Positions 41,515 to 50,194 of a DNA stretch of 64,000 nucleotides are shown here, piece by piece. Positions within the stretch are counted from its first letter, which is position 1; each line of letters begins with the position of its first letter. The notes under the pieces are model-generated. The model saw only the letters and a list, made by a program, of their open reading frames with translations. It did no database searches and was not told where the DNA came from. Where the stretch lies: the NCBI GenBank assembly GCA_002839185.1, contig PGXO01000010.1:1-64000 (forward strand), in the 5' to 3' direction. The position numbers and the translations under genes are program-made. Origin of the DNA: Synergistetes bacterium HGW-Synergistetes-1 (lineage in GTDB: Bacteria > Synergistota > Synergistia > Synergistales > Synergistaceae).

Positions 41515-43494
41515 ATGAGCGGTACTGAACACAAAAAAGAACATGACAAGAATGCCGAACAACATGAACACGAATGCTCATGCTGCTCATGCTCCGCAAA
41601 TGAAAATATTTTCTGCGAATGCGAAGACGATGAGAACGAAGAAAAGGCTGTTTTTGCCAGGGAGATAAAATTACTCTCGGCAGCAGCAATAGTATTCGTC
41701 ATGCTGCTCGTCACAGAAGAATTCTATTCCGGTTCAGTCAACGGAGTCCTGCTGGGTTCGGCTTTCATCGCCCTATACCTGGTCTGCGGCATGCCTGTAC
41801 TGAGATCGGCACTCCGTGCGATATCGAGGTTTGATATTTTCAACGAGTTTACCCTTATGGGAGCGGCCACGCTCTCCGCCGTAGCGATAGGGGAGATGTC
41901 GGAAGCTGTCGGTGTCATGCTCTTTTACAGGTTGGGAGAGGCTTTCCAGGAGAGGGCTTCCTCCGGATCCAGGCGTTCGATAAAAGCCCTGCTGGCGACC
42001 AAACCCCTATCAGCAAGGGTAATAAAAGATGGTGAACCGATCGATGTAGACCCGAAAGAGATAGTAAAGGGGGACATCATTCAGGTCATGCCCGGTGAGA
42101 TGATACCCATCGACGGCATCATAAGATCCGGAGCCTCGGATATCGATTCATCTTCTATGACCGGTGAATCGGTCCCCGTCCATGCCATCCAGGGAGATCC
42201 GGTACACGGAGGCACTCTTGCCCTTGACGGACTCATCACAATAGAGGCAGCAGGTCCCTTTGAAGATTCCACCATCGCAAGGATGCTTGAGATGGTACAG
42301 AACGCGGCAGCACGGAAATCACCCACTGAAAGGTTTATCACAAGATTTGCAAAATGGTATACTCCCGCTGTTTTCGCCATGGCCTCTATGGTGGCATTCA
42401 TCCCGCCGCTTACCGGCAACGGGGACCTTAGGGAATGGTTTTACAGGGGACTGGTACTGCTGGTCATATCCTGCCCCTGCGCACTTGTAATATCGATACC
42501 TCTTGGATATTTCGGGGGTATCGGAAGCGCTTCTAAAAGAGGGATACTCGTAAAGGGAGCCAATGTCTTTGATGCTCTGAGCAAGGTGACGACTGCAATA
42601 TTCGACAAGACAGGGACCCTTACATACGGCCGTTTCAAGGTCACAAAAGTTGTCCCGTTTGGAGAGGTCAGCAGGGAAGATCTTCTGAAAACCGCTGCAG
42701 CAGTCGAGATGGGATCTACTCACCCTGTGGCGGCATCGATAATTGAAGCTGCGGGGGAGACGGAGATCGACAATGAGGCTCTCATCACACAATCCTCCGG
42801 AAAAGGGATGATCCTTACAAAGGGGGATTCTGTCACAGCAGCAGGAAACGCAGCCCTTATGAGAGATTTCGGCATCACACCGGAGGAAGTCTCCACTCAC
42901 GGAACTATAGTCCATGTCATGAAAGACAATCTGTATATGGGATACATAGTCCTTCAGGACAGCCTCAGAAAAGAATCGGGAAGGGCAATAAGAGAGCTGC
43001 GCGAGCAGGGGATAAAAGAGGTCTATATGCTTACAGGAGACCGTGAAAGCGTAGCCAGGCTGATTTCAGATGAACTCGGCCTCGACGGGTATCGTTCCGA
43101 ACTTATGCCTGAGGATAAAGTTGAAGCATTGAAGGAGATATGCAAAGGAGAGACTGAAAAGACGCTCTATGTAGGCGACGGCATAAACGACGGCCCTGTT
43201 CTTGTGACCTCGGAGACGGGCATAGCCATGGGAGGGTTCGGCTCGCAGGTCGCAGTTGAAGTTGCAGATGCGGTCATTCTTGACGACTCCCCTCTTAAGG
43301 TTGTTGAACTTCTCCGTATAGCGAGAAAGACACGTACTATCGTCTGGCAGAATGTCTTCATGGCTCTGGGCGTAAAAGGCATATTCCTTATCGGGGGCGC
43401 GGCGGGGATAGCCGGCCTCTGGGAAGCGGTCTTCGCCGATGTCGGCGTCGCCCTGCTTGCGATCCTCAATGCGACAAGGGCATCAAGAGCATAA
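41515..43494 (+). CDS. P1B-type heavy-metal ATPase (Zn/Cd-type)
   Basis: A 659-aa metal-exporting ATPase. Instead of an HMA domain the N-terminus is a His/Cys-rich tail (HEHECSCCSCSANENIFCEC). Membrane helices, SSMTGESVPV, the intramembrane SCPCALVIS followed by PLGYFGG, phosphorylation site FDKTGTLTYG and VGDGINDGPVL are all present. The CPC plus PLG pattern fits P1B-2 (Zn2+/Cd2+/Pb2+) pumps rather than copper pumps. GGAG precedes the ATG. It stands alone between two terminators. Confidence 0.9.
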   Translation: MSGTEHKKEHDKNAEQHEHECSCCSCSANENIFCECEDDENEEKAVFAREIKLLSAAAIVFVMLLVTEEFYSGSVNGVLLGSAFIALYLVCGMPVLRSALRAISRFDIFNEFTLMGAATLSAVAIGEMSEAVGVMLFYRLGEAFQERASSGSRRSIKALLATKPLSARVIKDGEPIDVDPKEIVKGDIIQVMPGEMIPIDGIIRSGASDIDSSSMTGESVPVHAIQGDPVHGGTLALDGLITIEAAGPFEDSTIARMLEMVQNAAARKSPTERFITRFAKWYTPAVFAMASMVAFIPPLTGNGDLREWFYRGLVLLVISCPCALVISIPLGYFGGIGSASKRGILVKGANVFDALSKVTTAIFDKTGTLTYGRFKVTKVVPFGEVSREDLLKTAAAVEMGSTHPVAASIIEAAGETEIDNEALITQSSGKGMILTKGDSVTAAGNAALMRDFGITPEEVSTHGTIVHVMKDNLYMGYIVLQDSLRKESGRAIRELREQGIKEVYMLTGDRESVARLISDELGLDGYRSELMPEDKVEALKEICKGETEKTLYVGDGINDGPVLVTSETGIAMGGFGSQVAVEVADAVILDDSPLKVVELLRIARKTRTIVWQNVFMALGVKGIFLIGGAAGIAGLWEAVFADVGVALLAILNATRASRA

Positions 43495-43532
43495 CTTCTT
43501 TACCTCCAACAATACCCGAAGGCATAAAAATC

Positions 43533-43571
43533 AAGCCGGCCCACTATTTGAAAGCGGGGCCGGCCTTTTAT
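43533..43571. terminator. Terminator between convergent genes
   Basis: AAGCCGGCCC (43533-43542) pairs with GGGGCCGGCCTT (43556-43567), followed by TTTT. It lies between the Zn-ATPase gene and the CoA-disulfide-reductase gene. Confidence 0.85.
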
Positions 43572-43588
43572 TCCATCTTTATCAGTGA

Positions 43589-45259
43589 TCAGGGTTTTGT
43601 CTCACAGGAACATATCGAGCAGTCGCGGAAGAGACATCCTCCGTCAAGGTTGGAAACATCAAAACCTTCCTGCTTCATGAGGCACGCGGCGTAGTAGCCC
43701 TCTTTTCCGTTTCTGCAGTGGACATATACAGGCTTGTTTCTGTCCAGCTGGCTGAGCTTTCCGCGAAGTTCCTCAAGAGGTATGCGACGGAAGCCGTCTA
43801 TTCTTACTTCAGAGACAGAGATGTCATCGTCTCCCCTGACATCTATGAATATGGCCTCTTCTTCGGCAGGCATTCCTTCGATCGAGTTCCATTCGACCTT
43901 TTCAAGTTTTCCGGACAGAACGTTTTCAATGACGAACCCGACCATGTTTACCGCGTCCTTAGGGGTCCCGAAAGGAGGCGAGTATGCCAGCTCAAGCTCT
44001 GTGAGGTCATAAGCCGTCGCACCCATGCGGATGGAGGCGGCCAGTACGTCGCAGCGTTTGTCTACTCCCGTGCGACCGACTATCTGAGCACCGAGGATCC
44101 TTCCTGTCGGCACCTCGAAGACGACCTTCATCGCCATTTCCTCTCCGCCGGGGTAATAGCCGGCATGGGGATGATGGTAGACCAGCACCTTGTCAAAATC
44201 AAGGCCGTTCCTCTGTGCCTCTTTTTCACTCAGCCCCGTAAAAGCAACTGTCATATCGAATATCTTCAGTATCCCAGTGCCCTGTATCCCGCCGTACCTG
44301 CTCTTTATTCCGGCAATGTTGTCTGCGGCAATGCGCCCCTGCTTGTTGGCGGGACCTGCAAGAGCTACCGAAGCAGGCTTTCCCGTGATGAAGTTTTTCA
44401 CCTCTGTCACATCGCCGACTGCATAAATATCCGGATCCGAGGTCATCATACGGTCATCGACCTTTATGAAACCGCGCTCGTTGATATCGAGTCCTGCTTC
44501 TTTGGCAAGCTCGCTCTGAGGCTTCGCACCGACTGACATCAAGACCATATCCGTCCCGACCCCGCTCTCCCGAAGCCTGACCGTAAGGCCGTCACCGTTC
44601 TTCTCTATGGCAGTGACTCCATCATTTAGGATGACCTCTATCCCTTTTTCCGTGACATATTTATTGACAAGGACAGCCATGTCTGAGTCCAAAGGCGCGA
44701 TAAGGTGATCGCTCAGCTCTACTATGGTTATCTTCTGGCCGGACTCAGCCAGATTTTCGGCAACTTCGAGCCCGATGGCGCCTCCGCCCACTATCACTAC
44801 GTTTTTCACTTTTTTATCGCTGATAAACTCTTTTATCTTCACAGCATCGGGAATGTTCCAAAGGGTAAAAACCCCCTCTGAATCTATACCCGGGATGTTT
44901 GGACGGAAGGGGAAAGACCCTGTTGAAATGATCAGTTTGTCATAGCTTTCTGTGTACTTTTTCCCGGTTACGAGGTCTTCGGCTTCTACTTTTTTATTCT
45001 CCGTGTCTATAGAAGTAACTCTGTTATTCACTCTTGCGTCAATATTATTCTTCCTGACAAACTGCTCAGGAGTCCTCACTATCAGCTTGTTGACGTCATC
45101 GACTATCCTTCCGCCGAGGAAGTACGGCAGGCCGCAGGCAGCAAATGAGACGTAAGGGCCCTTCTCAAACATTATTATCTCAGCCTTCTCGTCAAGCCTG
45201 CGCAGCCTCGCCGCTGCAGTAGCTCCTCCTGCGACTCCGCCTATTACCAGCACCTTCAT
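43589..45259 (-). CDS. FAD-dependent CoA-disulfide reductase with rhodanese domain
   Basis: A 556-aa flavoprotein: N-terminal FAD motif VIGGVAGGATAAARLRRLD, active cysteine in VSFAACGLPYFLGG, NAD motif VIVGGGAIGLEVAENLAESG, FAD motif DIYAVGDVTEV, then a C-terminal rhodanese domain from about residue 460 with catalytic YVHCRNGKEGYYAAC. Such CoADR-Rhd enzymes reduce CoA-disulfide, polysulfide or CoA-persulfide with NAD(P)H. The end has a cysteine-rich tail (CLFRDCSICSC). GGGGGC lies upstream of ATG 45259. It is divergent from the TGA-containing redox gene at 45420. Confidence 0.92.
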   Translation of the reverse strand: MKVLVIGGVAGGATAAARLRRLDEKAEIIMFEKGPYVSFAACGLPYFLGGRIVDDVNKLIVRTPEQFVRKNNIDARVNNRVTSIDTENKKVEAEDLVTGKKYTESYDKLIISTGSFPFRPNIPGIDSEGVFTLWNIPDAVKIKEFISDKKVKNVVIVGGGAIGLEVAENLAESGQKITIVELSDHLIAPLDSDMAVLVNKYVTEKGIEVILNDGVTAIEKNGDGLTVRLRESGVGTDMVLMSVGAKPQSELAKEAGLDINERGFIKVDDRMMTSDPDIYAVGDVTEVKNFITGKPASVALAGPANKQGRIAADNIAGIKSRYGGIQGTGILKIFDMTVAFTGLSEKEAQRNGLDFDKVLVYHHPHAGYYPGGEEMAMKVVFEVPTGRILGAQIVGRTGVDKRCDVLAASIRMGATAYDLTELELAYSPPFGTPKDAVNMVGFVIENVLSGKLEKVEWNSIEGMPAEEEAIFIDVRGDDDISVSEVRIDGFRRIPLEELRGKLSQLDRNKPVYVHCRNGKEGYYAACLMKQEGFDVSNLDGGCLFRDCSICSCETKP

Positions 45260-45419
45260 TTTTGCTGCCCCCTTTTTGTTCTGTCGGATGTTTTTCATAA
45301 TAAAATATATAGCATAGCAATATATTAACATCATTCCTATGCCCGCTGTACATAGATGATCATATAACGGATAATCAGTAAAAGCTGCAAATAATTCTTA
45401 TGCAAAGGGGATGGACTGT

Positions 45420-45770
45420 ATGCTGTTCATATGTTTACCGACTTGAGAGACCTGCAAAAAAGCCAAGGAATGGCTTGACAAAAACAAGATCAAATACAGG
45501 GAGCGCGACATAAAGATCGACAACCCCACCTCAGAGGAAATAACAAAATGGCACAAAATGAGCGGGGCTGACCTGAAAAAATTTTTCAACACAAGCGGAC
45601 AGGTCTACAAAAGCCTTGAACTTAAGGATAAGCTGCCGGATATGACCGAATGTGAGCAGATAAAGCTGCTTGCCACCGATGGGATGCTTGTCAAAAGGCC
45701 CCTTATCGTAGGAGATGATTTTGTCATCACCGGCTTCAGAGAGGAAGAATGGGAAGAAAAACTTATTTGA
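45420..45770 (+). CDS. ArsC/Spx-family thioredoxin-fold protein, probable selenoprotein
   Basis: A frame of 116 residues read through one in-frame TGA (codon 9, 45444-45446). It begins MLFICLPT, then TGA, then ETCKKAKEWLDK. Cysteine homologs of the family have a CxxC motif here, and the TGA falls exactly on the first Cys, giving U-x-x-C. The rest is intact: EEITKWHKMSG, LKKFFNTSGQVYKSL, DGMLVKRPLIVG. AAAGGGG is 9 nt before the ATG. A 6-bp hairpin with a purine loop containing GG begins 13 nt after the TGA, matching bacterial SECIS geometry. It is divergent from a CoA-disulfide reductase. Alternatives: a nonsense-mutated pseudogene or a sequencing error. Confidence 0.82.
45460..45476 (+). other. 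SECIS-like hairpin behind the in-frame TGA
   Basis: AAGCCA (45460-45465) pairs with TGGCTT (45471-45476), with a 5-nt loop AGGAA. The loop starts 20 nt after the TGA, and a G is the second loop base, as the bacterial SECIS consensus expects (loop 16-37 nt downstream, G within the first two loop bases). Confidence 0.65.
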
Positions 45771-45871
45771 TGATCATTTGAATTATGAGGCAATGATCTC
45801 CAATATCAGATAACGCTTCAGAACTTACGGAAAGCTCTATCTGTGCTGCCTGTTGATTTCAAAAGCCCCGA

Positions 45872-45906
45872 AATAAGGGGAGCTGTCAGCTCCCCTTATT
45901 TTTTGT
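45872..45906 (+). terminator. Rho-independent terminator
   Basis: AATAAGGGGAGCT (45872-45884), GTC loop, AGCTCCCCTTATT (45888-45900), then TTTTTG. It follows the ArsC/Spx-like gene by about 100 bp. Confidence 0.9.
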
Positions 45907-46024
45907 CCATTCAGTGAATATGCCCCTTGACTCTTTTTGCCTCAGGCATGAAAATTACACTTCTACCAATTTTACGGTAAAGTGATAAATCTGCATGCTG
46001 AGTAACTTATAGGAGGGCCTGAAA

Positions 46025-46519
46025 ATGGAAAAAGAGATAAGGAAAAAAATACTCGGGATACTTGAAAAGGATGCCAGGCTGAACGCTAAGGACATCGCCT
46101 CAATGCTGGGATGCGACGCTGGCGAGACAGCCGCCGAAATAAATGCGATGGAAAAGGAAAATATCATCTGCGGATACCATGCCTTTATAAACTGGGACAA
46201 GACTGACGACGAAAAGATCTCCGCTCTTATCGAGCTGAAAGTCACACCCCAGAGAGGCAACGGCTTCGACAAGATCGCGGAAAAGATCTATCAGTTCCCG
46301 GAGGTAGAGTCTCTTTACCTCATGTCGGGAGGATATGATTTCACAGTGATACTGAAAAAAGCGACCATGAAGGAGATCGCTTTCTTCGTTTCCTCAAAAC
46401 TCGCGGTAATAGATGAGGTGCAGAACACTGCCACACACATAGTGCTTGTAAGGTATAAGGACCACGGCACTTCGTTCATAGAACCCCACAAAGATCTGAG
46501 GATGGTCGTAACGCCGTGA
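46025..46519 (+). CDS. Lrp/AsnC-family transcriptional regulator
   Basis: A 164-aa regulator with an N-terminal helix-turn-helix (ILGILEKDARLNAKDIASML) and a C-terminal RAM ligand domain (VESLYLMSGGYDFTVILK). AGGAGGG precedes the ATG. The stop overlaps the GTG start of the aminotransferase gene by 4 bp, so the pair is coupled; it likely senses an amino acid and controls this operon. Confidence 0.9.
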   Translation: MEKEIRKKILGILEKDARLNAKDIASMLGCDAGETAAEINAMEKENIICGYHAFINWDKTDDEKISALIELKVTPQRGNGFDKIAEKIYQFPEVESLYLMSGGYDFTVILKKATMKEIAFFVSSKLAVIDEVQNTATHIVLVRYKDHGTSFIEPHKDLRMVVTP

Positions 46520-47679
46520 GGGACTTCATCTGCGAAAAGATCAAAAAGATAAAGCCCTCAGGCATACGCAGGCTTTTTGACATAGCCAACGAGATTCCTG
46601 ACGTAATATCCCTCGGGGTCGGCGAACCTGATTTCGACACTCCATGGCACGTCAGGGAGGAAGGTATGTACGCACTTCAGAAGGGGCGCACATTTTACAC
46701 CTCCAATGCCGGGCTTCCCGAGCTCAGGGACGAGATATGCAAAAACGTCAAAAGAAAATACGGTCTTGATTACGACAGCAAAAACGAGGTGGTTGTGACG
46801 ATCGGAGGAAGCGAGGCTATAGACATTGCCTTAAGGGCGCTTCTGGATCCGGGTGACGAGGTGGTCTACCCCGAACCTTGCTTCGTCTCATACCAGCCAT
46901 GCATACTGCTTTCTGACGGAGTGCCCGTGCCGATACCGCTCAGCTCCGATACGGAGTTCCGCCTGACGCCTGACAAACTTGAAGCCGCGATAACCGGAAA
47001 GACCAAGGCTCTTCTTATGTCGTACCCAAGCAACCCTACAGGAGCCATAATGGAGCGGGAAGATCTTGAAAAGATCGCCGAAGTGGTACGCAGGCACGAC
47101 CTTATAGTGATAACGGACGAGATATACAGCGAACTTTCCTATAGGGGAGCTCATGTAAGCATTGCAAATATGCCCGGCATGCAGGAACGAACGATACTCA
47201 TCAACGGATTTTCCAAGGCCTACGCCATGACAGGTTGGCGTCTTGGTTATGCGCTTGCTCCGGCCCATATCATGGAATACATGCTGAAGATCCACCAGTT
47301 CGCCATAATGTCCGCCCCTACTGTCAGCCAGTATGCTGCTGTGGCAGCACTGAGGGACGGCGACAAAGACATCGAGATGATGAAGGCATCATACGACCAG
47401 AGAAGACGTTTCCTCATGGAGGCGTTCAGGGAGATGGGACTTCCCTGCTTTGAGCCGTACGGCGCTTTCTACGTCTTCCCCGACATTTCGGAGTTCAAAA
47501 TGACCTCGGAAGATTTCTGTACGGCACTTCTAAAAGCGGAGAACGTTGCCGTTGTTCCCGGCTCGGCATTCGGCGAGTGCGGAGACAAACACGTCAGGAT
47601 CTCTTACGCCTACTCTGTCGATACTCTGAAAGAAGCAATGAAAAGGATGGCTCGTTTTATTGAGGGGCTGAGGCAATAA
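46516..47679 (+). CDS. Class I/II PLP-dependent aminotransferase
   Basis: A 387-aa fold-type I aminotransferase of the aspartate/aromatic group. It has the N-terminal ISLGVGEPDFDTPWHV, SYPSNPTGAIM, the PLP lysine in INGFSKAYAMTGWRLGY and C-terminal VVPGSAFGECGDKHVRISY with the substrate-carboxylate arginine. The GTG start overlaps the Lrp stop. The substrate is probably an amino acid; exact specificity is not readable. Confidence 0.9.
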   Translation: MRDFICEKIKKIKPSGIRRLFDIANEIPDVISLGVGEPDFDTPWHVREEGMYALQKGRTFYTSNAGLPELRDEICKNVKRKYGLDYDSKNEVVVTIGGSEAIDIALRALLDPGDEVVYPEPCFVSYQPCILLSDGVPVPIPLSSDTEFRLTPDKLEAAITGKTKALLMSYPSNPTGAIMEREDLEKIAEVVRRHDLIVITDEIYSELSYRGAHVSIANMPGMQERTILINGFSKAYAMTGWRLGYALAPAHIMEYMLKIHQFAIMSAPTVSQYAAVAALRDGDKDIEMMKASYDQRRRFLMEAFREMGLPCFEPYGAFYVFPDISEFKMTSEDFCTALLKAENVAVVPGSAFGECGDKHVRISYAYSVDTLKEAMKRMARFIEGLRQ

Positions 47680-47698
47680 CCCTTTTGATATTAAAATC

Positions 47699-47736
47699 AG
47701 GGGGGCCGCGGACGTCAGTCTGCTGCTCCCCTTTTA
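47699..47736. terminator. Terminator between convergent genes
   Basis: AGGGG.GC.GC.GAC (47699-47715) pairs imperfectly with GTC.GC.GC.CCCCT (47719-47732), followed by TTTT. Confidence 0.65.
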
Positions 47737-47758
47737 TTTAAATTTCACTAAGGTTTTG

Positions 47759-48940
47759 TCAGCTCAGTGCGGTTTTCGCGCCGCACTTCACAGAGTTGAT
47801 GATCCCTTCGATCTGCTCATCGCTCATGTTTATGTTAAGCCCGGTCATTACCGCCCTGCAGAGGAGAGCTTCTGTCCCTGCCATGGTTTCGGGTGCATAT
47901 GAGGGAGATTTTGTCCCAAATATGTCTTTTTCTCCCATCTCTTCAAGCGCCTTCCAGTGTTTTGCGTAGTGCCATGTGTTTTCCGATATTATGCTGAAAC
48001 CGGTCCCAGCCTCCCCGGCCGCGCGCCTGAAACTCACAGCGGCCTCCGGTGAGGGCAGCATGAATATCAGATGGGAAGCCGTATCGCCTTCAACGTTGTG
48101 CAGCGGGCGGGCCTTTATCCCGGTCTCCTTGACTGCGTCCAGTATCTTTTTCTTTGTTGCCCTCAGCTTGTCCAGCGTAGCATCCATCTTGTCCAGGGCA
48201 ATTACGCCCAGCGCACCCTGGAGCTCGCTCAGCCTGTAGTTGACTCCAAGACCAAACTTGCCCTCTTCGCCCCTGTCGTGCGCCTTGCTGTGGATATGTC
48301 CATGGTCATGGTAGCAGTCCATCCTGAAGAAGAGATCTTCATCGTCTGTTAAGACTATCCCTCCCTCTCCAACAGTGAGGGTCTTATTGGGATCAAAGCT
48401 CCAGGTCCCGCACTTGCCTATCGATCCGAGATACCTTCCTTTATACGTCCCTCCGACAACCTCGCAGGCATCTTCGATAACAGGAATGCTGTGTTTCCTT
48501 CCGATCTCCATGAATGGGTCAAGATCAGCTGCCCCTCCAAACATGTGCACGGGCATTATCGCTTTTGTCCTTTCGGTTATCAGCTTTTCTGCTGATAGAG
48601 GGTCAAGACTGAGCGTCTCATCTATCTCCCCGAGCACGGGGACTGCTCCGCATGCGACTATAGCCTCTATAGTCGCGATGAAGGTGAAAGGAGAAGTAAT
48701 TACCTCATCTCCAGGATCCACTCCTATTCCTTTGAGGGCGACGATAAGCGCGGCAGTGCCGTTTGTAAGGGCAAGCGCATGCTTTGATCCCGTTATTTTT
48801 TCAGCCTTCGCTTCAAATTCTTCCACACGGTATATGCCGTTTCTCACAGAGTGAGAACCGTACCTGTGGATCATCTTTCTTTCAATGACATCAGTCAGTG
48901 CCTGAATTTCTTCCATTCCAAATATCTCGGTTCCTGCCAT
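47759..48940 (-). CDS. kdnA: DegT/DnrJ-type aminotransferase, probable 8-amino-Kdo synthase KdnA
   Basis: A 393-aa sugar aminotransferase with LALTNGTAALIVALKGIG, TSPFTFIATIEAI, PVIEDACEVVGG, PLP-lysine region WSFDPNKTLTVGEGGIV and NYRLSELQGALG. By context it would convert 8-oxo-Kdo to 8-amino-3,8-dideoxy-Kdo: it directly follows a KdnB-like alcohol dehydrogenase and KdsB, the gene set defined in Shewanella. GGGGAGG precedes the ATG. Alone it could be any nucleotide-sugar aminotransferase; the neighbourhood makes KdnA the best call. Confidence 0.82.
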   Translation of the reverse strand: MAGTEIFGMEEIQALTDVIERKMIHRYGSHSVRNGIYRVEEFEAKAEKITGSKHALALTNGTAALIVALKGIGVDPGDEVITSPFTFIATIEAIVACGAVPVLGEIDETLSLDPLSAEKLITERTKAIMPVHMFGGAADLDPFMEIGRKHSIPVIEDACEVVGGTYKGRYLGSIGKCGTWSFDPNKTLTVGEGGIVLTDDEDLFFRMDCYHDHGHIHSKAHDRGEEGKFGLGVNYRLSELQGALGVIALDKMDATLDKLRATKKKILDAVKETGIKARPLHNVEGDTASHLIFMLPSPEAAVSFRRAAGEAGTGFSIISENTWHYAKHWKALEEMGEKDIFGTKSPSYAPETMAGTEALLCRAVMTGLNINMSDEQIEGIINSVKCGAKTALS

Positions 48941-48976
48941 AATGATTCCTCCCCGGTCAGATCAGCCGTCTCTTTC

Positions 48977-50095
48977 TTAGTTTCCGGTCATTTCTCTATA
49001 GGCATTTCTTACAAACTCCGAAGTTGCCTCCGCCTGCCAGTTTTTTCCAAAACAGCTTTGCCACAGTTTTTCCATACCGAGAGCAGTCTTTGTCATCTTG
49101 TCTATGTCTTTTTCGCTTATTCCATAGTGTGAAGCATTGGGAAACGGTATCCCGTTCAATTCAAGGAATCTGATTGTATCCGCGTATCCGTCAGGGTAAA
49201 TTTCCTCCATGGCCAGCATCGAAATCGTTACAGCAACACTGTGGGGCAAATGAGGAGAAGAATTGCTGAGTCCGTATGACAGAGCATGTGCAGCACCTAC
49301 CCTTCCTTCAATGCTGCTGCTTCCCCCAAGCACTGAAGCCATCGCAGCTTTTATTGCAGTCCCTGTTTCATGCCTGTCCATTTTATGTGATAGCGCATCT
49401 CTTGCCAGCATCAGCCCCTTTGACGCATCAGTAAGTGCATCCTCTGAGCTGGTCCTGCTTTTTGTGATTTCGTAATGATGGTAATAGCAGTCCATAAGCG
49501 TAAAGAACCTGTTGACTTTTGTTGCGCCTGCTGAAAGCTGCGGGTCAATAAACGCAACAGCGGGCTCAACAAATTTATTGTTTATGCCAAGTTTTTTTTC
49601 AGGGCCTCTCAATACCGCTATGGGGGTTATTTCTGCACCTGTTCCGTTAAGCGTTGGAAGTACCCATATATCAAGTCCTTTATTCATTTCCATGTCATAT
49701 CCCTGATATCCGGACGATGGTCCCGGATTTGCGGTACAGATGGCAGCTGCTTTCGTCAGATCCATTGTCGAACCGCCGCCCACCGCTACAGCCAGATCCG
49801 GAAAACTGGGATCTGACCTTATCAGTTCAGCCAGCCTGTCAACGTCTCCTGTCTTCGGTTCTGAGACTGACGCATCAAAAATGAAAACAGGGGCACGGTT
49901 GAACAGGGGACGAAAAACCTCCTGCTCAAGGAGAGCGCTGTCTAGGACAAAATATGGCCTCCTTGACTCGCATTCAAGTTTTTTTATCAGATCTCCGACT
50001 CCGTCATCTGAACAGATCACTGCAGTTGGAAAATTCGTTTTCCACCAGGGTGAGGAATTTACAAAAGCCTTTATATTTGTTGGAACACTTACCAT
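48977..50095 (-). CDS. kdnB: Iron-type alcohol dehydrogenase, probable Kdo 8-oxidase KdnB
   Basis: A 372-aa member of the iron-containing dehydrogenase family with the NAD loop AVGGGSTMDLTKAAAI and LPTLNGTGAEITPIAV. Metal-site histidines lie in GRVGAAHALSYGLSN and SPHLPHSVAV. In the KdnAB pathway it oxidises C8 of Kdo to an aldehyde for the aminotransferase. The start at 50095 follows AGGAG by 9 nt. It lies between kdsB and kdnA on one strand, with gaps of 99 and 36 bp. Confidence 0.82.
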   Translation of the reverse strand: MVSVPTNIKAFVNSSPWWKTNFPTAVICSDDGVGDLIKKLECESRRPYFVLDSALLEQEVFRPLFNRAPVFIFDASVSEPKTGDVDRLAELIRSDPSFPDLAVAVGGGSTMDLTKAAAICTANPGPSSGYQGYDMEMNKGLDIWVLPTLNGTGAEITPIAVLRGPEKKLGINNKFVEPAVAFIDPQLSAGATKVNRFFTLMDCYYHHYEITKSRTSSEDALTDASKGLMLARDALSHKMDRHETGTAIKAAMASVLGGSSSIEGRVGAAHALSYGLSNSSPHLPHSVAVTISMLAMEEIYPDGYADTIRFLELNGIPFPNASHYGISEKDIDKMTKTALGMEKLWQSCFGKNWQAEATSEFVRNAYREMTGN

Positions 50096-50194
50096 TTTCA
50101 ACTTCTCCTTTTATATTCTCCCGGCTGTCACGATCAAAACAGATCTTTTCTGCTTCGTTGAGCTGCGTGCGTATTTCCGACTCTTACTGAAACG

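Noticed and set aside
43718-44536. 272-codon plus-strand ORF opposite the CoA-disulfide reductase
   Set aside because: Antisense shadow of a well-defined flavoprotein; no domain of its own.
45558-45770. Independent 70-aa gene starting at ATG 45558
   Set aside because: It is the C-terminal part of the ArsC/Spx fold with no ribosome-binding site; the upstream codons continue the same domain in frame across the TGA.
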